NCBI GenBank assembly: GCA_020636405.1
Contig: JACJXW010000004.1
Coordinates: 1,178,001-1,242,000 of the forward strand
Direction: 5' to 3'
Length of the DNA: 64,000 nt
Source of the DNA: Lewinellaceae bacterium
GTDB taxonomy: Bacteria > Bacteroidota > Bacteroidia > Chitinophagales > Saprospiraceae
Under the pieces are notes generated by a model. The model did not search any database. It saw only the letters and a program-made list of their open reading frames with translations, and was not told where the DNA came from. Shown piece by piece: positions 44,747 through 51,994 of the stretch (positions are counted from its first letter, which is position 1; each line of letters starts with the position of its first letter). Made by a program: the position numbers and the translations under genes.

Positions 44747-44834
44747 CACCGCTTCCGCCACGGGCAGGAGAGGGAATAGCTCAACTCGTAAACCTCAATA
44801 TAACTTGTGTTGCCGGTTTGGCAACGGAGAATCG

Positions 44835-44869
44835 GGGAGGTTTGGCGGCATTGGCCCGCCAAACCTCCC
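44835..44869 (+). other. Strong stem-loop in the ompA-like leader
   Basis: A perfect 14-bp stem, GGGAGGTTTGGCGG / CCGCCAAACCTCCC, with a 7-base loop, ending 36 bases before the ATG. It has no T tract, so it is more likely an mRNA stabiliser or translational control element than a terminator. Confidence 0.7.
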
Positions 44870-44905
44870 TTATTACCACAACTAAATTTTTAACAATTAA
44901 TCCCT

Positions 44906-46393
44906 ATGACTATGACGAAGAGAAATACCCTTCTGCTGGCAGTGGCCCTCTTCCTGGGGGTATCGGGTAGCCTTCAAGCCCAAGGATCGAACAACAACAA
45001 TTCCAATTCATCTCCGACACCTAAAAGCATGTTCGAAGTCGGTGTAGGAGGTGGCTACGTGTTCATTTCCGGTGACATCGCGCAAAAACCGGGTTATGGT
45101 GTCGGCTTACATGTCCGTAAGTCGCTTGATTACGTGTTCTCGCTACGTGCCGATGGCTTCTACGGAATGGCCAAAGGCCAGAGAAATGATAAAGACGGTG
45201 GGCAGGAGTTCGAAACCTCTTTGATGTCCGGTACCGTTTTTGGCGTGATTTCTGCCAACTCTCTGCGCTGGAACCAGTCGGTTCGTAAATACAACCTCTA
45301 CGCTATGGCAGGTGTGGGGGGCACCAACTACCAGGCTGATATTCGCGAAACCAACGACCGGGAATTCCGCAAAGGCAATTCCGCAACCATACCTCACTTT
45401 GCCGGCGGCGCCGGCGCCGCTTTCCGGCTGAGCCCCCGGGTGAATATCGGAATTGAACACCAGGCGCTCATCGGGTTTGGCAACCAGTCGGACCTGGTCG
45501 ACGGCTTCAACAATACTTCCAACGCTACGCGTGCTTCCCTCTTCCGGGATGTGGTAAACTTCACCTCAGTACGCGTCAACATCAATATCGGCAACCCCAG
45601 CACCCACTCCGAGCCGCTCAACTGGATCAACCCGCTGGAGTCCGTCATGAACGACCTCGCCCAGGTTAAAGAGCAGTCTCAACTGACCCTTGAAGATTCA
45701 GATGCAGATGGCGTCATCGATGCCATCGACCAGGAACCCAATACGCCTCCCGATGTGCCGGTGGACACTAAAGGCCGCACTCTCGACAGCGACCGCGACG
45801 GTGTGCCCGATTACAAGGACCGGGAGCCTTATTTCCCGCCCCGCCCGGGTGAAAGAGTCAACGAAGAAGGTATTGTCGTAAATCCGATCGGCGGCGGCCC
45901 CGGTGGTGGCGTTTCGGAAGCCAGAGTCCGGGAGATCATTGCTGAAGAACTGCAAAACTACCAGTTGCGCGATGAGAGCACCGCCAGCGGCGGCGCAGTG
46001 GCCGAATGGTTCCTGCCGATGATCCACTTCGGTACCAGCAGCAGCAGCGTTAAATATTCTGACTATGGCACCCTGGCCAGCATCGCCCGTATGTTGAAAG
46101 GCAACCCGAACATCCGCCTGGTCGTAGCCGGATATACTGACGCTACCGGTGAGGTGCCCAGCAACAACCAGCTGTCGTACCTGCGCGCCAAGGCTGTTGT
46201 TGACCACCTGGTGAACAACCACGGGATCGGCCGTGGCCGCCTTGTCCTTGAGTGGAAAGGCCAGAACGACCTCCTGGTTCCGTCCAACAGCAGCTACATG
46301 AACCGCCGGGTCGAATTCCGCGTGGCCCAGCCGGGTGACGTGGAAATGGATCCGCCGGCCGGCGCTGAAAAAAGCACTGGAGACGGCTATTAA
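44906..46393 (+). CDS. OmpA-family outer-membrane protein with thrombospondin type-3 repeats
   Basis: 495 residues. A signal peptide (residues 1-26, ending SLQAQ) and an Asn/Ser-rich linker precede an eight-strand barrel (about 40-235). Two calcium-binding TSP3 repeats follow (DSDADGVIDAIDQEP, DSDRDGVPDYKDREP). After a Gly-rich linker with a short helix comes an OmpA-like peptidoglycan-binding domain at about 375-480 (IRLVVAGYTDATGEVPSNNQ, LRAKAVVDHLVNNHGIGRGR, NRRVEFRVAQPGD). It ties the outer membrane to the cell wall and is probably abundant. It has a long structured leader and is followed by a strong terminator. Confidence 0.94.
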   Translation: MTMTKRNTLLLAVALFLGVSGSLQAQGSNNNNSNSSPTPKSMFEVGVGGGYVFISGDIAQKPGYGVGLHVRKSLDYVFSLRADGFYGMAKGQRNDKDGGQEFETSLMSGTVFGVISANSLRWNQSVRKYNLYAMAGVGGTNYQADIRETNDREFRKGNSATIPHFAGGAGAAFRLSPRVNIGIEHQALIGFGNQSDLVDGFNNTSNATRASLFRDVVNFTSVRVNINIGNPSTHSEPLNWINPLESVMNDLAQVKEQSQLTLEDSDADGVIDAIDQEPNTPPDVPVDTKGRTLDSDRDGVPDYKDREPYFPPRPGERVNEEGIVVNPIGGGPGGGVSEARVREIIAEELQNYQLRDESTASGGAVAEWFLPMIHFGTSSSSVKYSDYGTLASIARMLKGNPNIRLVVAGYTDATGEVPSNNQLSYLRAKAVVDHLVNNHGIGRGRLVLEWKGQNDLLVPSNSSYMNRRVEFRVAQPGDVEMDPPAGAEKSTGDGY

Positions 46394-46447
46394 TCAGCAG
46401 TTTGTCCTTCAGTCATAAGGATTAGCACGGGCTGAAGTATAAAATAA

Positions 46448-46494
46448 CAAGGGCCATCCCGACCTTTTCGGTTCGGGATGGCCCTTGTCGTTTT
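46448..46494. terminator. Terminator after the OmpA-family gene
   Basis: CAAGGGCCATCCCGA pairs with TCGGGATGGCCCTTG around a short loop, followed by TCGTTTTA. It is convergent with the 2TM gene on the other strand and may act both ways. Confidence 0.85.
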
Positions 46495-46527
46495 ATATCA
46501 TTTTTCAGAAGAAATACAGCCTGGCGT

Positions 46528-46875
46528 TTAAACGAGGTCTTTTTCTCGCCAATCCGGGCGGCGAGGTTCCTGGCTTAGTGGTTCGGGCCCTTCTTCGTAC
46601 CGGCGGCGTTCGCGTTCTTCCATCCAGGCTTCCCAGTCTTCGCCGAACCAGCCGTTGGTACCGGGCCACCCAAATGCCTTAATGTAGTGTACACCTACAA
46701 AGATACCCCAGATAAAGCTCACCTTCCAAAGGCCGAGCCCTCCGCCGTCCATCATCATCAACATCAGGAGTACAAAATTGAAAATAAGGTAGGAACGGAG
46801 GTGACGGTAGAATTTCATCTTTTCCGAAACGGGGCCGCGCTGGCGCATTGTTCGCCTGGATTGGTATTGACACAT
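46528..46875 (-). CDS. 2TM-domain protein
   Basis: 115 residues. Two hydrophobic helices (YLIFNFVLLMLMMMDGG and LWKVSFIWGIFVGVHYIKAF) are joined by a short loop. The motif RHLRSYLIFNF, the GLWKVSFIWGIFV segment and the YIKAFGW end match the 2TM domain (PF13239-type) found as stand-alone proteins or before LytTR regulators in Bacteroidota. A charged, Arg/Glu-rich cytoplasmic tail follows. Starting at the second Met (MRQRGPVSEKMKFY, about 46848) is equally plausible. The function is unknown. The upstream DUF192 gene is on the same strand, 114 bases away. Confidence 0.8.
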   Translation of the reverse strand: MCQYQSRRTMRQRGPVSEKMKFYRHLRSYLIFNFVLLMLMMMDGGGLGLWKVSFIWGIFVGVHYIKAFGWPGTNGWFGEDWEAWMEERERRRYEEGPEPLSQEPRRPDWREKDLV

Positions 46876-46989
46876 GGTTGGATCAGTTTTCCGCCCAAAT
46901 TAACAGGGAGAAAGGCCCGATGCCAGATTTTTCGGCCGAACCGTTGATTTTCGGGAATGAATCGCTTTTTACCCGGGATGTCCGGTAAA

Positions 46990-47541
46990 CTAATTCATCT
47001 GCTGGAACCTGATCTCATCTCCGTTGTCTATCCCGTATTGGGCACAGAACCCGCCCACGACTTCCACCACGTAGAGGGCATTGCCGATAGAGCTCTGGCT
47101 GTCCAGGGTCTGAGGCTGGGCATTGGCACGAATGTTCAGTATTTTAAAGTTCTCATCAACGAAGATGATATCCAGGGGGATGTACGTATTGCGCATCCAA
47201 AAAGATTGTGGTTCAGGCCGGTCCATAATGAAGAGCATGCCCTGGGTGTCTTCCATCGACCTGCGCCACATCATGCCGGTATTCCTTTCCTGAGGGTCCT
47301 TTTTGATCTCTATATCGATCGTTTTGATCAGGCTGCCACCATTCTTATCGAGGAACTGCAGTTCACCCTGCTTGGTAAACTGGGGCCCCTCCGGTGCTTT
47401 GGGGGTTTTGGGGATAGCGATGTAGATCAGCCCGCCCGCCAGGGCCAGCGCCAAAGCGATGACCAGCCATTTCAGGTTGCGGCGGCGGCTCTGCTCCGCC
47501 TGTCGCCTTTCCGCCCGGTTTGGTTTTTTTCTCCTTGCCAT
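46990..47541 (-). CDS. DUF192-domain membrane-anchored protein
   Basis: 183 residues from the ATG complementary to 47539-47541; an upstream ATG at 47571 is possible. A basic N-terminus (MARRKKPNRAERRQAEQSRR) and one membrane helix (WLVIALALALAGGLIYIAI) anchor it with the domain in the periplasm. The DUF192 domain has the family hallmarks NTGMMWRRSMEDTQGMLFI, QSFWMRNTYIPLDIIFVDEN and ALYVVEVVGGFC. The biochemical role of the family is not established. It lies downstream of the sigma factor operon, with 56 bases between, and may be co-transcribed with it. Confidence 0.88.
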   Translation of the reverse strand: MARRKKPNRAERRQAEQSRRRNLKWLVIALALALAGGLIYIAIPKTPKAPEGPQFTKQGELQFLDKNGGSLIKTIDIEIKKDPQERNTGMMWRRSMEDTQGMLFIMDRPEPQSFWMRNTYIPLDIIFVDENFKILNIRANAQPQTLDSQSSIGNALYVVEVVGGFCAQYGIDNGDEIRFQQMN

Positions 47542-47597
47542 GAAGTCGTTTTTTTGTGGCGAAAGATACAAAATGGGGGGCAGCTCCGGACTTTTGA

Positions 47598-48863
47598 TCA
47601 GTACAAACGATGGGTTAACCCGGCATTAATGCCGAAGTAGCGGAGACTGGTATAGTCCATTTTCCCTAACCGGTAATCATGATGATAGAGTGCTTCTGCA
47701 AACAAACCCCAGTTTCGGGCCAAAGGCATTGAAAATCCCGGGCCTACCCTAAATGAACTAAGGTAGATGCCGTCGTCCTGAATGGAAAGTGGGCGGTAAT
47801 AAGCTCCGCCAGGCCCCGTGAATTCATAGTCAAAACTTTGCCTGCGGGCTTGTCTGAGAACGGCGCTGGCCTTCAAATAAGGCTGTACCGTTGTTCCTTG
47901 GCTGAAATAGTATTTGACGGATAAGGGCAGCTGCAGATAGTTGAGGGTAATGTAAAGGTCCTGCATGTAGTCAGAAGGGTCATCTGCCATCAGGGTGGGG
48001 TATCCTTCAAAATATTTTTCATCCTTGAGTTCGAATGACAGGTGCAGCAACTCCAGCCCGGCCTCCACGCTCCAGTTGGAGCCGTATTTAAATTCTCCGC
48101 CCACTTGCAATATGTAGGATGAAAAGCCGGAGCCCGGCATGGAGAAAAAGTTGGTAATGCTTCCTCCGCCTGTTAGATTAATGCTTTTCGGTTTACTTTT
48201 CTGCAGGGCCTGGTACGTTGTGCGTTTTGCCCAGGAGGCTCCTTTGCTTTCCTGTACTACAATGGCCGGCATGGCCACCTGGGAAGGGCCCTGCTGCAAT
48301 GGCATTGGAAACTCGGCCGATGGCAGCAGATGTAGCGCCCTTTCCTCTCTTTTCCGGAGGACAGCGACTTCTTCTTCTTCCTGGACCTCATTAGGAGGGA
48401 GAAGGGCGGGAAGGTTTTCGGCCTCAGGTGTAAGGCCTGCACTTTGTGTAGCCAGAGGATCGGCTGGATCAATGGGAAAAAAGGCGCCGGGCTGGAAAAG
48501 GGGGAATCTTCTTATCCAGTTCCCGGCACTCTGTTTAGCCAGTAATGGCTGATCAGATAGGTTAACCGTGTCTCTTATCCAGTTATTTTTTACCAACCAA
48601 ACGGTGTCGGGGCTTTGTTCCAGTTGGATTTCCATTAGCGCTAGCCGCCGGCCTACAGTATTCAGCCGAAAGGTCAGAAAAGAGGTGAAACTACATAAAC
48701 CGAACAGCAAAAGAAAAGCCAGGGCCGCCGCCCAGCGGGGCAGAATGATCCCTTTAGGCTTATGATCCGCCTCGTCCAGCCTTTTCTGCAACACGTCCCA
48801 GGCTTCGGGGTCGTATGTGAAAGCCGGGGGAGTGCTGAGTGCGCTTTTAAAATGTTGATCCAT
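47598..48863 (-). CDS. Dual membrane-spanning anti-sigma-like protein (cytoplasmic head, TM helix, OM barrel)
   Basis: 421 residues from the ATG complementary to 48861-48863; starts up to 48929 are open but overlap the sigma gene more. Residues 1-43 form a short cytoplasmic head (MDQHFKSALSTPPAF, AWDVLQKRLDEADHKPKG). One membrane helix spans 44-66. A Pro/Glu-rich linker of low complexity spans about 85-225. Residues about 245-421 are alternating beta strands ending in the aromatic AGLTHRLY, an eight-strand outer-membrane barrel (YILQVGGEFKYGSNWSVEAGL, LNYLQLPLSVKYYF, FRVGPGFSMPLARNWGLFAE). This is the architecture reported for dual membrane-spanning anti-sigma factors of Bacteroides. It overlaps the ECF sigma gene by 17 bases. 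Control of that sigma factor is inferred from context and architecture. A terminator-like hairpin lies inside the gene. Confidence 0.8.
   Translation of the reverse strand: MDQHFKSALSTPPAFTYDPEAWDVLQKRLDEADHKPKGIILPRWAAALAFLLLFGLCSFTSFLTFRLNTVGRRLALMEIQLEQSPDTVWLVKNNWIRDTVNLSDQPLLAKQSAGNWIRRFPLFQPGAFFPIDPADPLATQSAGLTPEAENLPALLPPNEVQEEEEVAVLRKREERALHLLPSAEFPMPLQQGPSQVAMPAIVVQESKGASWAKRTTYQALQKSKPKSINLTGGGSITNFFSMPGSGFSSYILQVGGEFKYGSNWSVEAGLELLHLSFELKDEKYFEGYPTLMADDPSDYMQDLYITLNYLQLPLSVKYYFSQGTTVQPYLKASAVLRQARRQSFDYEFTGPGGAYYRPLSIQDDGIYLSSFRVGPGFSMPLARNWGLFAEALYHHDYRLGKMDYTSLRYFGINAGLTHRLY
48484..48529 (-). terminator. Terminator-like hairpin inside the anti-sigma-like gene
   Basis: Read on the minus strand: GTGCCGGGAACTGGA, a 17-base loop, TCCAGCCCGGCGCC, then six T. 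It resembles the efflux-operon terminator at 50611-50660 closely and lies in the linker-coding part (residues about 112-127). Confidence 0.5.
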
Positions 48864-49464
48864 GTTTAGATCCTTCTTCATCTTTTGTAGTTTCGTGATC
48901 CAGGTATCCGTTCCCCTTTTCCTGTTCAAGTATTTGTCTGAGCTTAATGCGCGCTTTATGCAGATTGGACCTCGAAGTGCCCGGGTTGATACCCAGTAGT
49001 TCCGCTATTTCCTGATGGGTGTATTCCTCCATAACATACAGGTTGAAAATGATGCAATAAGCTGGCGGGAGCTTTTGAATAAATGCAATAGCCTCTTCAT
49101 AAGATAGCTTTTCGAGCGCACCGTTGAGGCCAGCGGGCATCATACTTTCCGTTGGTTCATCCCCTTCCAGGTTCTGGCTGAACTTCCCATATTTTCGGTT
49201 GTAATCAATCGCGGCATGGACAATCACCTTACGGAGCCAGCTCAGAAACGGAAAGGCAGCGTTGTACTTGTCAATCTTAGTCAATACATTAAAAAATCCA
49301 TCGTTTAGGATCTCCTTGGCTTCTGCGCTGTTGCATGAATACCGCAGGCAAATACTCAGTACATAACTGTAGTATTTACGATATAGTAAGTTTTGTGCAA
49401 ACCGGTCTCCCCGCCTACACCCCTCGATAAGCTCCTCCAAAGGAGGATCATTGCGAGTATTCAT
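48847..49464 (-). CDS. ECF-family RNA polymerase sigma factor
   Basis: 205 residues. Region 2 is at residues about 25-95 (AQNLLYRKYYSYVLSICLRYS, FFNVLTKIDKYNAAFPFLSW, RKVIVHAAIDYNRKYGK). Region 4 is at about 120-185 (LSYEEAIAFIQKLPPAYCII, YTHQEIAELLGINPGTSRSN, HKARIKLRQILEQ). The sequence matches Bacteroidota ECF sigma factors of the general sigma-70 family with long linkers. It is translationally coupled to the barrel-bearing anti-sigma-like gene downstream, forming a signalling pair that could report on the outer membrane. Its regulon, and whether it activates its own operon, are not visible. It is divergent from the head-GIN lipoprotein. Confidence 0.93.
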   Translation of the reverse strand: MNTRNDPPLEELIEGCRRGDRFAQNLLYRKYYSYVLSICLRYSCNSAEAKEILNDGFFNVLTKIDKYNAAFPFLSWLRKVIVHAAIDYNRKYGKFSQNLEGDEPTESMMPAGLNGALEKLSYEEAIAFIQKLPPAYCIIFNLYVMEEYTHQEIAELLGINPGTSRSNLHKARIKLRQILEQEKGNGYLDHETTKDEEGSKHGSTF

Positions 49465-49803
49465 TTGCTTCTTCTGGTTAATACGGATATAAAGAAGGAA
49501 AGCGTTGCCTGAAATCTTGAGGGACGCCCTGATATTTATTTCATCACCGGACAGAAAGGGGGGGGGCTGCTCACGGAGATCTCTGCCGGGGACTCCTTCG
49601 ACTTGATCTTTTACGTTGTTTGTTACCGCTTGTTGCAGTTAATTCCCAATTGATCCTGGAAAATGGAGCCTTTCCCCAGGCCTGATCTGTCATTGGTAGA
49701 TTAAAAAATGCTTTTGATCGGATACCAGGGCGTGTTGGGGAAATGACGTAGGGGGAAAGCGGCATTTCGGTTATCATCTTAGAAAACCACAACAATCTGC
49801 ATT
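49465..49803. other. Divergent intergenic region sigma factor / head-GIN gene
   Basis: 339 bases. No clear promoter, RNA gene or repeat. A run of nine G (49558-49566) is the only notable feature. Confidence 0.45.
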
Positions 49804-50532
49804 ATGAAAGATCAAGTAAGAAAATTGATGAACTGGGCCGCCCTTTTCCTGCTGCCGGCCCTTTTGTTTTCCTCCTGTGACGAAACCACCTATTCCTCTT
49901 CTGACTGCCCGGCTTCCGAACGGCGTTCTTTCTCCGTCTCTGGCTTTTCCCGGGTAGACGCCGGAGAGAATTTTCGGTTACAGATCCAACCCGGGGAGTC
50001 CTTTTCCTTCACTGCCGAAGGATGTGTCCGTGATCTGGACGAACTGGAACTGGATGTTCACAACGGTGAACTGGAGATCCGCTATGGCCGCAACCGCAAC
50101 AACCGCCGAAGGGTGGATATTACCATCACTATGCCAGAACTGGACGGCTTCAATATCTCCGGCGCTGCTCAGGCCAATGTGCAACGTTTTGGTGTCCATG
50201 ACGAATTCCGGGCTACCGTATCCGGCGCCGCCGAGGTGTCCTTCAACGGGGATATGGAGCGCCTGGACGTCAACCTGTCCGGCATTGCCAAGCTGAAATT
50301 GAGCGGTTTGGCCGATAATATGGAGGTGGAACTCAGCGGTAACCCCCGCCTGGAGGCCTACAACCTGCCTGCGAGAGTCGTAGATATCGACGCTTCGGGT
50401 ACGAGCAAAGCCTGGATCCGGGTTAGCGAAAGCCTCAGGGTGGACGCCAGTGGCGCCTGCCACATTTACTACAAAGGCGGCCCCTCCACCGACATTCGGT
50501 TGAGTGGTACCAGCAAGGTAGTACAGGAATGA
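49804..50532 (+). CDS. Head-GIN-domain (DUF2807) lipoprotein
   Basis: 242 residues. A lipoprotein signal ends in LLFSSC (about Cys25). The mature part is a right-handed beta-helix-like DUF2807 domain: FSVSGFSRVDAGENFRLQIQ, LDELELDVHNGELEIRYGRN, VDITITMPELDGFNISGAAQ, EFRATVSGAAEVSFNGDMER, AKLKLSGLADNMEVELSGNP, SGTSKAWIRVSESLRVDASG. The repeating G-A/S-A turn pattern is typical. The function is unknown; members are exported and often sit near envelope regulators. Divergence from the ECF sigma operon suggests it could belong to that regulon. Confidence 0.88.
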   Translation: MKDQVRKLMNWAALFLLPALLFSSCDETTYSSSDCPASERRSFSVSGFSRVDAGENFRLQIQPGESFSFTAEGCVRDLDELELDVHNGELEIRYGRNRNNRRRVDITITMPELDGFNISGAAQANVQRFGVHDEFRATVSGAAEVSFNGDMERLDVNLSGIAKLKLSGLADNMEVELSGNPRLEAYNLPARVVDIDASGTSKAWIRVSESLRVDASGACHIYYKGGPSTDIRLSGTSKVVQE

Positions 50533-50827
50533 TCCCTGGGATTGAATTGCCCCCCAATCCAATACCAGGGAAATTAATAAGAGGTGCCGGGGAATTGTCC
50601 TGGCATCTCTAAAAAAAGCGCCGGGCTGGAAGGGGAATCTTCTTTTCCAGGCCCCGGCGCAATGCCCCTGTCGATGAAACCGACAAAGGAGAATTAAGTA
50701 AGTGCTTACATGGACAAAAACGATTAAACCATACAGCCATCCAACAATCGAACTCTAGCCCCGGGAAAATGGCCTGGAGCCTTTCGAATTCGAGGCAGTA
50801 TGGGTATTACTAAAAGTGTCCATATAC
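50533..50827. other. Convergent intergenic region with two hairpins
   Basis: An AGAGGTGCC/GGCATCTCT hairpin (50580-50610) abuts the terminator at 50611-50660. The remaining 165 bases, towards the adaptor gene, show nothing recognisable. Confidence 0.55.
50611..50660 (-). terminator. Rho-independent terminator of the efflux operon
   Basis: On the minus strand, GCGCCGGGGCCTGGAA pairs with TTCCAGCCCGGCGC around a short loop, followed by seven T. It lies about 170 bases past the adaptor stop codon. Confidence 0.75.
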
Positions 50828-51958
50828 TTATTCTGTTCCGTTGATATAATAGGCGCCCTTCAGCGCGATCTGTTGCCCCTCTTGAAGGTTGAGCTCTTTC
50901 ACTTCGACAAAACCTTTATCCGTCTCCCCCGTCTCTACTTCTACTTTTCGAAACCGCTCCCCTTCCTTTACGAAAACAAAAGAGCGTCCGCCGGAACGCA
51001 CGATGGCCCCTTCCGGGACGGTGGGCGCTTCCCGCGATTCCGTACTGATCCGGGCATACAGGAAGGTGCCGATCGCCAGGTTATCCGGCTCTTTATCGAG
51101 ATGTACGTGCACATTGGCCGTTTTCTTTTCAAGGTCGATGGATTTGTTGATGAGGTGTACCTGTCCCCGCAGTTCCTCTTCGCTGCCAGGGATGCTAGCC
51201 AGAACCTGTTGCCCTTCCTTTAGTTTACCCAGGTCTTTGGCGAACACCTCCAATTCCAGATGGACATGGCTGTTGTCGACGATCTCAAACAGTAAAACAT
51301 TGGGCTCCACCAGTTTGCCCGGGTTGGCCTCGACCTTGACCAGGTAACCGGCAACGGGCGTAAAGATGCGGATGCTTTGCTGCACCTGCCGGGTTTCTTC
51401 CAGCGCCTGTGTATTGATGCCGATCAGGCCGAGTTCCGCTTTCAGTCCATTGAGATGGGCATCTTCCACGGAGTAGTCGGAAAGGGCTTGTTCGTAGGCT
51501 TTCCGGGATGCGGCATCGGCATCGGCCAGTTCCTTCTTGCGTTCCATATCCTTTTTCAGGAAGACGATCTTACCGGCACTTTCCAGGAATTCTCTTTGCA
51601 GGCGAATCAAATCTGGGTGGGCAATGCTGGCCAGCAATTCTCCCCGGCGGACATACTCTCCGGGCAGGTGGTTGATCTGTTGGATAAAGCCTGTCACCGG
51701 GCTGTGTACGGAGCGGATGTTGGACGGCGGCACATCGATCCTGCCCGAGCATTCAATATAAGAAGCAATCTTCCGGACAGTGGGCTGTCCCAGTACGATC
51801 TCCGACAATTCCATCTGCTCCGGAGAGAGATAAATGGTTCCGTTTTCGTTGTTTTCTTCACTGCCCTGTTCGGCGGAAGCTTCTCCGGCAGACTGGTGGC
51901 AGGCGGTCGCGGCAAAGCCAAGAAGCAGGGCAATGGCGCTTATTTTGATGTATTTCAT
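50828..51958 (-). CDS. RND efflux periplasmic adaptor (CusB/CzcB type)
   Basis: 376-residue lipoprotein (signal ending ATAC). The layout is a barrel-sandwich half (IRSVHSPVTGFIQQINHLPG), a helical hairpin (LQREFLESAGKIVFLKKDME, RKAYEQALSDYSVEDAHLNG), the second half (IRIFTPVAGYLVKVEANPGK), a beta-barrel domain (FAKDLGKLKEGQQVLASIPG) and a membrane-proximal domain (VPEGAIVRSGGRSFVFVKEG). It links the inner-membrane RND pump to the outer-membrane channel. It is the last gene of the His-rich/CusA-TolC/adaptor operon, 36 bases after the pump gene. Metal specificity is not readable because no Met-rich metal-binding N-terminus is present. Confidence 0.93.
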   Translation of the reverse strand: MKYIKISAIALLLGFAATACHQSAGEASAEQGSEENNENGTIYLSPEQMELSEIVLGQPTVRKIASYIECSGRIDVPPSNIRSVHSPVTGFIQQINHLPGEYVRRGELLASIAHPDLIRLQREFLESAGKIVFLKKDMERKKELADADAASRKAYEQALSDYSVEDAHLNGLKAELGLIGINTQALEETRQVQQSIRIFTPVAGYLVKVEANPGKLVEPNVLLFEIVDNSHVHLELEVFAKDLGKLKEGQQVLASIPGSEEELRGQVHLINKSIDLEKKTANVHVHLDKEPDNLAIGTFLYARISTESREAPTVPEGAIVRSGGRSFVFVKEGERFRKVEVETGETDKGFVEVKELNLQEGQQIALKGAYYINGTE

Positions 51959-51994
51959 CTCTTTATAATTTTGTGGGCTTAGCGGCCCGGGCTG

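Larger units (their letters stand above)
44504..44905. other. Intergenic leader region of the OmpA-family gene
   Basis: 402 bases, no gene. A weak promoter match (TTTG at 44717-44720, TATTGTTTG at 44738-44746) would give a leader of about 150 bases that contains the hairpin at 44835-44869. Confidence 0.5.
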
